From Colwellia sp. E2M01 (lineage in GTDB: Bacteria; Pseudomonadota; Gammaproteobacteria; Enterobacterales; Alteromonadaceae): 33,828 nt of DNA. The notes beneath the pieces are model-generated. The model was not told the origin of the DNA. It made no database searches and saw only the letters and a list, made by a program, of their open reading frames with translations. Shown here piece by piece: positions 1 through 8,672 of this stretch (position 1 is the first letter of the stretch; every line of letters starts with the position of its first letter). The stretch covers positions 1-33,828 of the forward strand of contig NZ_JAHKPR010000044.1 of NCBI RefSeq assembly GCF_018860585.1. Direction: 5' to 3'. Made by a program: the position numbers and the translations under genes.

Positions 1-1053
1 AAAGATTTCGCACAAATCGATAATGCTCCTGAAGAGCGTGAGCGTGGTATTACAATCAATACTTCTCACATCGAATACGATACAGAAACTCGTCACTACG
101 CACACGTAGATTGTCCAGGCCATGCTGATTACATCAAAAACATGATCACTGGTGCAGCACAAATGGATGGTGCTATCTTAGTAGTTGCTGCTACAGATGG
201 TCCTATGCCACAAACACGTGAGCACATCTTATTATCTCGTCAAGTTGGTGTTCCTTACATCATCGTTTTCATGAACAAATGTGATGTTGTTGATGATGAA
301 GAGTTATTAGAATTAGTAGAAATGGAAATCCGTGAACTACTTTCTGAATATGACTTCCCAGGTGATGACTTACCAGTAATCCAAGGTTCAGCATTAGGTG
401 CTTTACAAGGCGAAGAAAAATGGGAAGCGAAAGTTTTAGAACTTGCTGACCAATTAGATTCTTACATTCCAGAGCCAGAGCGTGCAATTGACGGTGCATT
501 CATCATGCCTATCGAAGACGTTTTCTCAATCGCTGGTCGTGGTACAGTTGTAACAGGTCGTGTTGAACGTGGTATCATCAAAGTAGGTGATGAAGTAGAA
601 GTAGTTGGTATCCGTGATACACAAAAATCTACTTGTACAGGTGTAGAAATGTTCCGTAAGCTTCTTGACGAAGGTCGTGCAGGTGAGAACTGTGGTATTT
701 TATTACGTGGTCTTAAGCGTGAAGACGTAGAACGTGGTCAAGTATTATGTAAGCCTGGTTCAATCTCTCCACACACTAAGTTCGAGTCAGAAGTATACGT
801 GTTAAGTAAAGATGAAGGTGGTCGTCATACTCCATTCTTTAAAGGTTACCGTCCACAGTTCTACTTCCGTACAACAGATATCACAGGTGCTGTAGAGCTT
901 CCTGAAGGTGTTGAAATGGTAATGCCTGGCGACAACTTGAAGTTTGTTGTTGAGCTAATCAACCCAGTAGCGATGGACGAAGGTTTACGTTTCGCTATCC
1001 GTGAAGGTGGCCGTACTGTTGGTGCTGGTGTTGTTTCTAAAATTATTGACTAA
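1..1053 (+). CDS. tuf: Elongation factor Tu (5'-truncated by window edge)
   Basis: EF-Tu is the GTPase that delivers aminoacyl-tRNA to the ribosomal A site in the cytoplasm. The frame is open from base 1 and encodes 350 residues. About 43 N-terminal residues, including the P-loop, lie outside the window, judged by aligning RGITIN with the E. coli protein. Visible motifs are the switch I sequence RGITIN (residues 15-20 of the fragment), the G3 motif DCPGH, the G4 motif NKCD, the GSALGAL stretch that follows, and the two beta-barrel domains ending in [11 protein letters not shown]. An internal ATG at 142 is not the real start. Codon use is strongly biased (GGT, CGT, GAA), as in highly expressed genes. 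Downstream lies neither rpsJ nor secE-nusG but a palindrome and epmA. Which tuf copy this is cannot be told. Identity is certain. Confidence 0.97.
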   Translation, partial: KDFAQIDNAPEERERGITINTSHIEYDTETRHYAHVDCPGHADYIKNMITGAAQMDGAILVVAATDGPMPQTREHILLSRQVGVPYIIVFMNKCDVVDDEELLELVEMEIRELLSEYDFPGDDLPVIQGSALGALQGEEKWEAKVLELADQLDSYIPEPERAIDGAFIMPIEDVFSIAGRGTVVTGRVERGIIKVGDEVEVVGIRDTQKSTCTGVEMFRKLLDEGRAGENCGILLRGLKREDVERGQVLCKPGSISPHTKFESEVYVLSKDEGGRHTPFFKGYRPQFYFRTTDITGAVELPEGVEMVMPGDNLKFVVELINPVAMDEGLRFAIREGGRTVGAGVVSKIID

Positions 1054-1172
1054 TTGATAACTAATTTGCGCTAGAGTTCGTATTAGCGGCATTGGAAATA
1101 CTCACTGACTAACGTCAGCTCCGTGTTTCCGCTTTGCTAACACTTCATCTAGCATCAAATTATTCTATCAAT
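1053..1172. repeat. Long imperfect palindrome directly after tuf
   Basis: The 120 bp starting in the tuf stop region fold back on themselves. The left arm runs ATTGATA, AATTTG, GCTAGA, TTAGC, GGAAA, CTGAC; the complements of these blocks return in reverse order and end with TATCAAT at 1166-1172. Roughly three quarters of the positions pair around a TAAC loop near 1110-1113. The element is probably transcribed as the tuf 3' UTR. It could be a MITE/REP-like repeat or an mRNA-stabilising structure. No second copy is visible in this window. Confidence 0.7.
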
Positions 1173-1195
1173 AGGATTAGAAATAATTACTATTT

Positions 1196-1221
1196 AAAAG
1201 GTCGCTAACGCGGCCTTTTTT
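1196..1221 (+). terminator. Intrinsic terminator of tuf
   Basis: A 9-bp stem, AAAGGTCGC (1197-1205) with GCGGCCTTT (1210-1218, one G-U pair), closes a TAAC loop. The run of six T from 1216 to 1221 begins within the stem. This ends the tuf transcript before epmA, so epmA needs its own promoter. Confidence 0.88.
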
Positions 1222-1290
1222 GATCTTGTAAGAAAGTAAAATATTAAAGAACAAGAACAACAGACGTGATTGCGAAGCAGAGCATCCGTC

Positions 1291-1315
1291 ATTCCCGAAG
1301 TGTCTTGTCGGGAAT
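1291..1315. repeat. ATTCCC...GGGAAT inverted repeat
   Basis: ATTCCCGA (1291-1298) and its exact complement TCGGGAAT (1308-1315) surround a 9-base loop. The surrounding CGTCATTCCCG...CGGGAATC context resembles the small dispersed repeats of the ATTCCC-N-GGGAAT type scattered through many gammaproteobacterial and Neisseria genomes. Only one copy is in the window, so its repeat status is inference. Confidence 0.5.
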
Positions 1316-1382
1316 CTTGTATATCTGGCTGTAGGCGGGATTTTAATCGCGCTAATAAACTGAAAAGGTAAGCGAGAAAAAT

Positions 1383-2360
1383 ATGAACTGGCAACCAACT
1401 ATGACTTGGGAAAACGCTCAAAAGCGTGCTGATGTTATTTCCACAGTAAGAGAATTCTTTAAAGAACGTAACGTCCTTGAAGTTGAAACTCCTGCATTAT
1501 CGCAAGGTACAGTGACTGATGTTTACCTTGATGCTCTAACTTGCCAATATAATTTCTTAGCAGGTTCTTCAGACCAACAATCAGATACGTTATTTCTACA
1601 AACCTCTCCTGAATTTCACATGAAGCGTCTTCTTGCTTCTGGTTACGGTTGTATCTATCAAATTGCTAAAGCATTTCGTCATGAAGAGTTCGGTAGACAC
1701 CACAATCCTGAGTTTACAATGCTTGAATGGTACCGTATTGGCTTTAATCAGTTTAACTTGATTAATGAGGTGTCAGATCTATTAAAAAGCGTATTAGGCT
1801 GTTCTGAGCCGCTAATCACTAGCTATCAAAATATCTTTTTAGATAAAATATCTATGGATCCATTAACTAGTACTTTTGAGGAATTAATTCAATTTTTAGC
1901 AGAACAGGAAAAATCTGCAGATTGGTTAACAGAAATTAATGACAAAGATTTAGTATTGCAGTTTATTTTCACGGAAATTATCGAACCACAAATTGGATTA
2001 AACGCACCGCAATTTGTTTATAACTTCCCTGTAGCACAGGCATCGTTGGCAAAAGTAAATGAAGACGACTCAAGAGTCGCTGAGCGTTTTGAATGCTATT
2101 TTAAAGGTATAGAATTAGCCAACGGTTTTAATGAGTTGACTGATGCTGCAGAGCAGTTAAAGCGTTTTGAACAAGATAATGTAAAACGTACTGAACAAGG
2201 TTTACCTACCAGACCGATAGATGAAAACTTTATAGCAGCATTAACTTATGGTCTACCACAATGTTCAGGTGTAGCTTTAGGTATTGACCGCTTAGTGATG
2301 TTAGCGAGCAATGCTAAAGAAATTAGTGAAGTACAAAGTTTCTGTGTTGATAAAGCCTAG
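1383..2360 (+). CDS. epmA: EF-P--(R)-beta-lysine ligase EpmA (PoxA/GenX/YjeA)
   Basis: EpmA is a truncated class II lysyl-tRNA synthetase paralogue that ligates (R)-beta-lysine to a conserved lysine of elongation factor P, which relieves ribosome stalling at proline runs. The 325-residue length equals that of the E. coli enzyme, and there is no N-terminal anticodon-binding domain. Class II motif 2 spans residues 98-118 (FRHEEFGRHHNPEF then TMLEWYR), the amino-acid-site segment ELANGFNEL is at 244-252, and motif 3 GVALGIDRL is at 296-304. The ATG at 1383 has only a weak purine-rich leader. The next gene is convergent with just 4 bp between stop codons. Neighbouring tuf is also a translation factor, but a terminator separates them. 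The partners efp and epmB are not in this window. Confidence 0.95.
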   Translation: MNWQPTMTWENAQKRADVISTVREFFKERNVLEVETPALSQGTVTDVYLDALTCQYNFLAGSSDQQSDTLFLQTSPEFHMKRLLASGYGCIYQIAKAFRHEEFGRHHNPEFTMLEWYRIGFNQFNLINEVSDLLKSVLGCSEPLITSYQNIFLDKISMDPLTSTFEELIQFLAEQEKSADWLTEINDKDLVLQFIFTEIIEPQIGLNAPQFVYNFPVAQASLAKVNEDDSRVAERFECYFKGIELANGFNELTDAAEQLKRFEQDNVKRTEQGLPTRPIDENFIAALTYGLPQCSGVALGIDRLVMLASNAKEISEVQSFCVDKA

Positions 2361-2364
2361 GTGC

Positions 2365-3030
2365 TTAGCTTTCTTTTTGACCTAGTAACATATCACCGTT
2401 ATCTAAAAAGCTTAATATGATTTGTTTACTTATTCGGTTATCGTCAAATAAGTAACTATATTTCTCGGCTATTCTATCTCTATCTGCCTGTGTTCTCGCT
2501 GTAGACATTTCATCACGAAATGGTTGTCCTTCCATAATTCCAGCATAATGACTGGCTAAAGCAACAGTTGTTTTTAATGCATTTTCAACTTTTGGATTTT
2601 CTGAGAGTGCTTGTTTTAATTGAGTTGTATATGGGTAGTCATTAGGTAAAACTATTTTGCCTTCGGTATCGAACTCTATTGTGTCTGGCGGTGATGGAAT
2701 ATCATATTCTGCTAATAAGTCTTTAAACTCTTCTTGTGAATATTTAGATAATGTATTGATGTTATGAGCGGTTGGCAGCAGTAATGGAATATCATTTAAA
2801 TTTATATTATCTGATTGAATTCCAGGTGTAAGGTATTTATCAAGATCAATTTTTTTATCGCCATGCGAAGTATTCATTGTGAATAATATTTCAGCATCCT
2901 CTTTTTCTGAGACGTTATTCGCTGCTTGATAAGCTGAAAATATGTTATCAAAGTTACTAGCACTATTAGGCTTTATAGATTGATTTATATTTTGTTTTGG
3001 TAATTGAAAACCTGTATTGGTAACTTTCAT
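2365..3030 (-). CDS. Hypothetical protein, 221 aa
   Basis: I do not recognise this family. The product has no signal peptide or membrane segment. It is polar and acidic, with an Asn/Ser-rich, low-complexity N-terminus (residues 1-40) and a more ordered C-terminal half. The conserved-looking core is around residues 130-200: LPNDYPYTTQLKQAL, then a helix ALKTTVALASHYAGIMEG, then IAEKYSYLFDD. A good ribosome-binding site (AGGATAAAATAA before the ATG) supports the start at 3030. The gene stands alone, is convergent with epmA, and has a 355-bp upstream region. The layout of a floppy N-terminus followed by a helical core recalls proteins secreted or handled by surface systems, but nothing in the sequence proves this. 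Confidence 0.75.
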   Translation of the reverse strand: MKVTNTGFQLPKQNINQSIKPNSASNFDNIFSAYQAANNVSEKEDAEILFTMNTSHGDKKIDLDKYLTPGIQSDNINLNDIPLLLPTAHNINTLSKYSQEEFKDLLAEYDIPSPPDTIEFDTEGKIVLPNDYPYTTQLKQALSENPKVENALKTTVALASHYAGIMEGQPFRDEMSTARTQADRDRIAEKYSYLFDDNRISKQIILSFLDNGDMLLGQKES

Positions 3031-3305
3031 TTATTTTATCCTGATGAATTTACAGTTAATCATTAAGAGCAAGGTCTATACCATAATATTTAGATTGGTA
3101 GATAGATTAGAGTGGGTAAGTTTAGTTATTGATAAATAATGATTATGTATGGATTAGTACTTTGTATTAGATTTATGGTCTTATACATTATTTATAAATG
3201 TTATTAGGTAGCTTGCCGATAATTCGATGTTTATGGCAACTTATTGCCGTTGGGACAATTACAAAACTAGATGTAAAATTAATTTTGTTGAGTTATTTGA
3301 GATGT
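3031..3305. other. Intergenic stretch without gene
   Basis: Very AT-rich leader region of the 221-aa gene on the minus strand. I find only short hydrophobic reading frames (for example a 22-codon frame beginning at an ATG near 3139) without ribosome-binding sites. I see no tRNA, riboswitch or convincing operator. Confidence 0.5.
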
Positions 3306-3343
3306 AAAAAAAAGCGAAAAGACTCACATCTTTTCGCTTTTTA
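3306..3343 (-). terminator. Terminator of the cysJIH operon
   Basis: A perfect 14-bp stem, AAAAAGCGAAAAGA (3309-3322) with TCTTTTCGCTTTTT (3329-3342), encloses a 6-base loop. Read on the minus strand it is followed by a run of T, about 45 bp past the cysH stop. It could also work on the plus strand. Confidence 0.9.
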
Positions 3344-3385
3344 TTTTTAATCTTTATTGTGAAGTAAAGCAGGTCTTAGTTTAAC

Positions 3386-4159
3386 CTAAATACCATCACC
3401 GTCAGTATGCAAACCACATTCACGTTGTGCACCACCAAAGCGAGTCTCTTCTTCGGTCATACCAAGCGTTAATGGGCGAGTGCTGTGTACATCACCTACT
3501 GATACATAACCTTCGTCCCAAAGTGGGTGATACGGTAGGTTATGTTTAGTTAGGTATTGATGAACATCTTTATTGCTCCAATCAATAATTGGATGCACTT
3601 TATAACGACCACGTAAGGTACCCACAACACCTAAACCTTGGCGATGTTCAGACTGCTGACGACGAACACCTGAGAACCAGGTTTGCGCTTCAAGCTCCGT
3701 TAAACCACGCTCTAACGGTTCAACTTTATTACGGCGGTTGTAGGCTTTCAACGCTTCATCGGTTGATGCCCATTCTTCACCGTATTTAGCCATTTGCCAC
3801 GCAGCACTTTCGTTCGCTTGATACACTTTTAAGTTCAAGTTTAAGCGCTCAGTCATTTGCTCAATGAAACGGTAAGTTTCAGGAAACAAGTGACCAGTGT
3901 CAGTTATCAACACAGGGATATTACTATCCACTTGCGTTAATAAGTGCAGCATTACTGCAGATTGAATACCAAAGCTTGAAGACAACACAAAAGCGCCAGG
4001 CAAGTTTTGCATTGCCCACTCAGCGCGTTGCTCTGCAGTTTGCTTCTCAAGCGCTTGGTTCCACTCAGCTAGTGCTGGATTTGGAAATTCAAGCTCAGTA
4101 ATAATCCCTGCAGCATTTGATGCAGTATTACTTGCTGTACTATTTGCCACATTAGGCAT
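3386..4159 (-). CDS. cysH: Phosphoadenosine phosphosulfate reductase
   Basis: CysH reduces 3'-phosphoadenylyl sulfate to sulfite with thioredoxin or glutaredoxin in cytoplasmic assimilatory sulfate reduction. The 257-residue product shows the PP-loop SSSFG at 60-64, DTGHLFPET at 87-95, GVRRQQS at 164-170 and the catalytic ECGLH near the C-terminus (Cys248). It lacks the extra cysteine pairs of iron-sulfur APS reductases, so it belongs to the E. coli-like PAPS-specific class. The first about 20 residues are Ser/Asn/Ala-rich and longer than needed. The start overlaps the cysI stop by 8 bp, indicating translational coupling. It is the last gene before the terminator at 3306-3343. Confidence 0.96.
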   Translation of the reverse strand: MPNVANSTASNTASNAAGIITELEFPNPALAEWNQALEKQTAEQRAEWAMQNLPGAFVLSSSFGIQSAVMLHLLTQVDSNIPVLITDTGHLFPETYRFIEQMTERLNLNLKVYQANESAAWQMAKYGEEWASTDEALKAYNRRNKVEPLERGLTELEAQTWFSGVRRQQSEHRQGLGVVGTLRGRYKVHPIIDWSNKDVHQYLTKHNLPYHPLWDEGYVSVGDVHSTRPLTLGMTEEETRFGGAQRECGLHTDGDGI

Positions 4160-5906
4160 GATGAAAATCTCTAAAGCTAACGATTACTTGTTCAACAATA
4201 CCGGCGCGAATAACGAAATCACCAAAGGCTTCGCCTTCGTTACGCTCTGCAGACCAACGTGCAGTTAACGCATCAATTTCGCTTAATATCATCGCTTCAT
4301 CTACGTTTTCTTTGTAGATTTTTGGTACACGAGAGCCGGCTAAATCACTACCTAAATACATATTGTATTTACCAGGACCTTTACCCACTAAACCAATTTC
4401 AGCAAGCATTGCACGACCACAACCGTTTGGACAACCGGTTACACGTAAGATAATGCTTTCGTCTTTTAGGTTATTCTTTTCAAGGATTGCTTCAACATCG
4501 TCAACTAAACCAGGTAAGTAACGCTCGGCTTCTGCCATTGCTAATGGACAAGTAGGAAACGCAACACAAGCCATTGAACTCATACGTTGGTTAGATACTT
4601 TATCGCTAATTAAGCCGTGATCACGAGCAATCTGCTCGATAGTTGCTTTATCTTCTACGGCAACACCAGCAACAATTAAGTTTTGGTTTGCGGTTAAACG
4701 GAAATCACCTTTATGGATTTTAGCGATTTCTAACATACCTGTTTTTAACGCTTTGTTACCTGTTGGCACGCCATCTAAATCTAAAATACGACCGTTTTCG
4801 ATAAATAACGTTAAATGCTCTTTACCATCAATACCAGCAACCCAACCGAAGCTATCGCCACGATGTGTAAACTCGTATGGACGTGAATCTTCAAATGTTA
4901 CAGCTGCACGTGCTTCAACTTCAGCTCTAAAAGCATCAGCACCAACACGGTCTAATGTGTATTTAGTTTTGGCATTTTTACGGTTAACACGGTTACCCCA
5001 GTCACGCTGCGTAGTTACTACGGCTGCAGCAACGTCTAGTACTTTTTCTTTTGGAATAAAACCAAAATCGTCAGCACAACGTGGGTAAGTTGAGTTATCA
5101 CCATGAGTCATGGCTAAACCGCCACCAACAAGTACGTTAAAACCAATTAACTGATCACCATCGCTAATTGCGACAAAGTTTAAATCGTTGGCATGAACGT
5201 CAATGTCGTTATTTGGTGGAATAACAACTGTGGTTTTAAATTTACGTGGTAAGTAGTTGCTACCTAAAATTGGCTCAACTTCTTTACCTTCAGTAGTTTC
5301 AACACGTTCTTCATCTAACCAAATTTCAGCATAAGCGCGAGTTTTTGGAAGTAAGTGCTCACTAATTTTAGTTGCCCACTCATACGCTTCTTGATGAAAT
5401 TTTGACTCAACAGGGTTAGACGTACAAAGTACGTTACGGTTAACATCACCCGCTGTTGCTATTGCATCAAGACCAACACTATTAAGTGTTTGGTGCATTA
5501 ATTTAATGTTTGGTTTTAATACACCGTGAAACTGAAAAGTTTGACGGGTAGTTAAACGAATACTACCGTAAGAGGTGTATTCATCAGCAAATTTGTCAAT
5601 AGCTAACCATTGGTCTGTACTAATAATACCACCGGGTAAACGCGCACGAAGCATTACGTTATGTAACGGCTCAAGCTTTTGCTTTTGACGTTCAGCACGA
5701 ATATCACGGTCATCTTGTTGATACATACCGTGCGTACGAATTAACTGGTAGTTATCAGGAGTAAAGCCGCCAGTTATTCTGTCTTGTAAGTCTTCTAAAA
5801 TAGTTCCGCGAAGAAAATCGCTATCCGCTTTTAAGCGTTCGTTGTCAGCCTGTTTACCTTCAACAATTAGTACAGGGTTTTCAACTTTTGTTAACTTGTT
5901 GCTCAT
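4152..5906 (-). CDS. cysI: Sulfite reductase hemoprotein beta subunit
   Basis: CysI carries the siroheme and [4Fe-4S] centre where sulfite is reduced by six electrons to sulfide, receiving electrons from CysJ. The 584-residue protein has the four cluster ligands in the expected spacing: Cys447 and Cys453 ([11 protein letters not shown]), then Cys492 and Cys496 ([10 protein letters not shown]). The spacing C-x5-C-x38-C-x3-C matches E. coli CysI. The two nitrite/sulfite-reductase ferredoxin-like half domains are recognisable ([12 protein letters not shown] near 117-128 and a second one after residue 350). Its ATG shares one base with the cysJ stop (TAATG), so translation is coupled. Full length and intact. 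Confidence 0.97.
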   Translation of the reverse strand: MSNKLTKVENPVLIVEGKQADNERLKADSDFLRGTILEDLQDRITGGFTPDNYQLIRTHGMYQQDDRDIRAERQKQKLEPLHNVMLRARLPGGIISTDQWLAIDKFADEYTSYGSIRLTTRQTFQFHGVLKPNIKLMHQTLNSVGLDAIATAGDVNRNVLCTSNPVESKFHQEAYEWATKISEHLLPKTRAYAEIWLDEERVETTEGKEVEPILGSNYLPRKFKTTVVIPPNNDIDVHANDLNFVAISDGDQLIGFNVLVGGGLAMTHGDNSTYPRCADDFGFIPKEKVLDVAAAVVTTQRDWGNRVNRKNAKTKYTLDRVGADAFRAEVEARAAVTFEDSRPYEFTHRGDSFGWVAGIDGKEHLTLFIENGRILDLDGVPTGNKALKTGMLEIAKIHKGDFRLTANQNLIVAGVAVEDKATIEQIARDHGLISDKVSNQRMSSMACVAFPTCPLAMAEAERYLPGLVDDVEAILEKNNLKDESIILRVTGCPNGCGRAMLAEIGLVGKGPGKYNMYLGSDLAGSRVPKIYKENVDEAMILSEIDALTARWSAERNEGEAFGDFVIRAGIVEQVIVSFRDFHHA

Positions 5907-7756
5907 TAGTAAACATCCTTCTGGTAACGCTTATTAGATCTAAGTGATTTTAAGTAATCTTCGGCTTGTTCAGTGCTTAATTTGCCGTGCTCTGCGATTA
6001 TCTCAAGTAATGTGTTGTGAACGTCTTTTGCCATACGGTTTGCATCACCACAAATGTATAAGTGTGCACCGCGCTCTAACCAGGCAAATACTTCGCTAGC
6101 ATTTTCTTTTAAGCGGTCTTGTACGTAAACTTTTTCTGCTTGGTCGCGAGAGAAAGCAACGTCCATTTTCGTTAATAAGCCAGATTTTAAATAGTTCTGC
6201 CATTCAACTTGGTATAAGAAGTCTTGTGTGAAGGTTTGATCACCAAAGAACATCCAGTTATCACCACTTGCATCACGCGCTTCACGTTCTTGCATGAAAG
6301 CTCTAAATGGCGCAACACCCGTACCAGGACCAATCATGATGACAGGAGTTTCATCAGATTGTGGTAAACGGAAGTTGTCGTTGTGCTCAACAAAAACACG
6401 TACTGTTTGACCTTCTTCTAAACGGTTTGCTAAGAAACCAGAAGCGCCGCCAACACGAGGTTCGCCGTTTTTGTCAAAATTAACTACGCCAACGGTTAAG
6501 TGAACTTCTTCTTCAACTTCAGATTGTGCTGAAGCAATAGAATATAAACGTGGAGTAATTTTACGTAAAGCATCAACAAATGTTTGTGCTTCAATGTCAG
6601 CTTTAGCTAGTTTAACTACATCAATAATTTGATTTTCGCCAGAAAATTCACGAGCAGCGTTTTTGTCGCTAGCTAGCTCAGTTAATTTAGCGTCTTTAGA
6701 CTGTAAAGCCCAAAATTCGATAAATGCAGGCGCTGTTTGAGTAATTTCTAATTGGCTGATTAACGCGTTCTTTAAGGTAAATTCTTGTTCTTCACCAGAC
6801 ACTTTTACGTTAACTTTTTCATCGCCTGAAAAGCCAAGCTCGCTTAATAAGTCAGTTACTAAGGTTTCGTCATTTTCAAACCAAACACCTAATGCGTCAC
6901 CTACTTGGTAAGTTAAACCAGATTCGCCTAAATCAATTTCAATGTGACGAACATCTTTAGCAGAATCACGACCAGTAATTTTTTGGCTTAATGAAAATTC
7001 TGCCGCATACGGGTTTTGTTTAGTGTATTGGCTTTCTGCGCCAGCAGTTGCTAAACCGCCAACGTTAGCAACAGGTGCTGCAGTAGCCGTTTGGGTTAAC
7101 TCATCTTTTAATGTGTCAACAATGCTTGCCGTCCACGCTTCACAATCACTTTCGTAATCAACATCACAATCTACACGCGGTGCAACTTGTGTTGCGCCTA
7201 ATGCTTTTAAGCGATCATCAAAGTCTTTACCTGTTTGACAGAAAAACTCGTAGCTGCTGTCGCCTAAGGCTAATACGCTGTATTTAAGCTCTGGTAATTT
7301 AGGTGCTTTTTTACCTAATAAGAATTCATGGAATTCAATAGCGTCATCAGGTGCTTCACCTTCACCATTGGTACTAGCAACGATTAATAAATGGGTTTCA
7401 TTTTTTAATCCTTTGGCTTTATAGTCAGCAGTGTTTTTAAGTACTACCGTAATACCTGCTGCTTTAGCGCTTGCCGCTAATTTACTAGCAACGCCTTTAG
7501 CGTTACCTGTTTGTGAGGCATATAATATAGTTAATGTTTTAGCCGCAACAACAGCTGACGCAGCTGCAGGAGCTAGCTGAACATCACCACCTTGTTCACT
7601 TTTAGCTGCTAAATAACCACTTGCCCATGCAAGTTGTAATGAAGATAAACCAGCAACGGTTTGCTGTAGTGAAGCTAATTGATTAGCATCTAATGCACTA
7701 CTAGTGTTTGCTGAATTTGATGTATTTTGATTTAATAAGCGCTGCTCTGGCAACAT
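5906..7756 (-). CDS. cysJ: Sulfite reductase flavoprotein alpha subunit
   Basis: CysJ passes electrons from NADPH through FAD and FMN to CysI. I place the start at the ATG at 7756 (616 aa). The upstream in-frame GTG at 7768 lies inside the likely ribosome-binding site AGGTGA, which sits 8 bases before this ATG. The N-terminal flavodoxin domain carries the FMN loop [12 protein letters not shown] at 79-90. FAD binding is shown by RLYSIAS at 403-409, and NADPH binding by [12 protein letters not shown] at 476-487 and [10 protein letters not shown] at 567-576. The C-terminus ends KRYQKDVY, typical of the family. An Ala-rich linker at about 222-245 joins the flavodoxin and reductase parts. First gene of cysJIH, with a CysB-like inverted repeat about 80 bp upstream. 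Confidence 0.96.
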   Translation of the reverse strand: MLPEQRLLNQNTSNSANTSSALDANQLASLQQTVAGLSSLQLAWASGYLAAKSEQGGDVQLAPAAASAVVAAKTLTILYASQTGNAKGVASKLAASAKAAGITVVLKNTADYKAKGLKNETHLLIVASTNGEGEAPDDAIEFHEFLLGKKAPKLPELKYSVLALGDSSYEFFCQTGKDFDDRLKALGATQVAPRVDCDVDYESDCEAWTASIVDTLKDELTQTATAAPVANVGGLATAGAESQYTKQNPYAAEFSLSQKITGRDSAKDVRHIEIDLGESGLTYQVGDALGVWFENDETLVTDLLSELGFSGDEKVNVKVSGEEQEFTLKNALISQLEITQTAPAFIEFWALQSKDAKLTELASDKNAAREFSGENQIIDVVKLAKADIEAQTFVDALRKITPRLYSIASAQSEVEEEVHLTVGVVNFDKNGEPRVGGASGFLANRLEEGQTVRVFVEHNDNFRLPQSDETPVIMIGPGTGVAPFRAFMQEREARDASGDNWMFFGDQTFTQDFLYQVEWQNYLKSGLLTKMDVAFSRDQAEKVYVQDRLKENASEVFAWLERGAHLYICGDANRMAKDVHNTLLEIIAEHGKLSTEQAEDYLKSLRSNKRYQKDVY

Positions 7757-7836
7757 AACTATTTTCACCTATGACAATTGATGCGGGCAGGATAGACAAA
7801 TTCCACACAGATCAAAAGGAATAGATAGCGATTTTT

Positions 7837-7853
7837 TATTCCAAAAAGGAATA
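7837..7853. promoter_or_regulatory. Candidate CysB (LysR-type) site upstream of cysJ
   Basis: TATTCC-AAAAA-GGAATA is a perfect inverted repeat that fits the LysR-family T-N11-A rule. A second half-site, AAAGGAATAGA, lies at 7815-7825. It is 81-97 bp before the cysJ ATG, a suitable distance for an activator. CysB activates cysJIH operons under sulfur limitation; assigning it here is inference from position and symmetry. The site is in the 150-bp region shared with the divergent transglycosylase gene. Confidence 0.5.
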
Positions 7854-7919
7854 TAGCAGTGGTTAAATAGGCTATTTTGGACTAAGGATTATATAAGTAA
7901 TTAATTAATAGGAAAAAAA

Positions 7920-8606
7920 TTGAATTTACTAGGATCGATAAATAGCGCTAACAGTGCACATACACCACTAAAAATATCGCATGACTTTTATAGTTATTTG
8001 CTTTTACTGTGGATAATGGTTGCACCGACTCAAGTCTCGGCTAAAGATTTTGCTCCTATTTATAGCTATAAATCATCAACAGGAGTGATGTCGTTTTCTG
8101 ACATGGAGCCAATAGATGTTGAGTTTACGGTTTATCGTTCTGATTGTTTTGCTTGTGAAGTTGATTCACTTATTAATTGGCGTACAACTAAATTGTATTT
8201 AACCCCTTATAAAAATGAAATTAATCAGTCGGCATTAAAATACGGTATTGATCCTGCTTATGTTCGCGCAGTTATTCATGCTGAATCACACTTTGATCAT
8301 CAAGCAACGTCTAAACAAGGTGCACAAGGGTTAATGCAGTTGATGCCAGCTACGGCTAATGAATTAGGTGTAAAAAATTCGTTTAGTGCTCAGCAAAATA
8401 TTACTGGCGGTGTTAAACATTTATCTCGTTTACTTCGTAAATATAAGGGTGACAATAAGCTTGCTTCGGCAGCTTATAATGCTGGGGAGGGGGCGGTTAA
8501 AAAATATGGTGGTATTCCGCCTTTTAAAGAAACGCAAGTCTATGTAGAGCGAGTAGGTATTTTACATAAACGTTATGGGCGGTTTTCTCATCGCTATAAG
8601 GATTAA
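7920..8606 (+). CDS. Lytic transglycosylase, SLT domain family
   Basis: The enzyme cleaves peptidoglycan glycan strands in the periplasm with formation of anhydromuramyl ends. The start is a TTG preceded by AGGA at a 6-base spacing; the next in-frame ATG (codon 33) would cut the hydrophobic segment. Residues about 20-41 look like a signal peptide ending VSA. A DUF4124-like segment (YSYKSSTGVMSFSDMEP) occupies about 48-64. The SLT domain follows at 100-215, with catalytic Glu122 in HAESHF, GLMQLMPATA at 137-146 and AAYNAGEGAV at 184-193. It is divergent from cysJ and ends at a shared bidirectional terminator. The 228-aa size suits small SLT proteins. Identity of the family is firm; the specific role is unknown. 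Confidence 0.92.
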   Translation: MNLLGSINSANSAHTPLKISHDFYSYLLLLWIMVAPTQVSAKDFAPIYSYKSSTGVMSFSDMEPIDVEFTVYRSDCFACEVDSLINWRTTKLYLTPYKNEINQSALKYGIDPAYVRAVIHAESHFDHQATSKQGAQGLMQLMPATANELGVKNSFSAQQNITGGVKHLSRLLRKYKGDNKLASAAYNAGEGAVKKYGGIPPFKETQVYVERVGILHKRYGRFSHRYKD

Positions 8607-8616
8607 ATAGTAGGCA

Positions 8617-8655
8617 TAAAAAAACCGTGATTATTTTCATCATCACGGTTTTAAA
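8617..8655. terminator. Bidirectional terminator between convergent genes
   Basis: AAAACCGTGAT (8621-8631) pairs with ATCACGGTTTT (8642-8652). The T run is longer on the minus strand (seven T), so it should work best for the outer-membrane protein gene, and more weakly for the transglycosylase gene. Confidence 0.85.
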
Positions 8656-8672
8656 TTTATATTGAAACGGGT

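Noticed and set aside
1177-1421. Two minus-strand frames of 73-75 codons over the tuf-epmA gap
   Set aside because: They run through a terminator, a repeat and the epmA start, and the translations are not protein-like.
3139-3207. 22-codon hydrophobic frame in the region upstream of the 221-aa gene
   Set aside because: Too short and without a ribosome-binding site; hydrophobic content is expected from AT-rich DNA.
4753-5088. 111-codon plus-strand frame within cysI
   Set aside because: Antisense shadow of a well-conserved gene; its composition follows from cysI codon bias.
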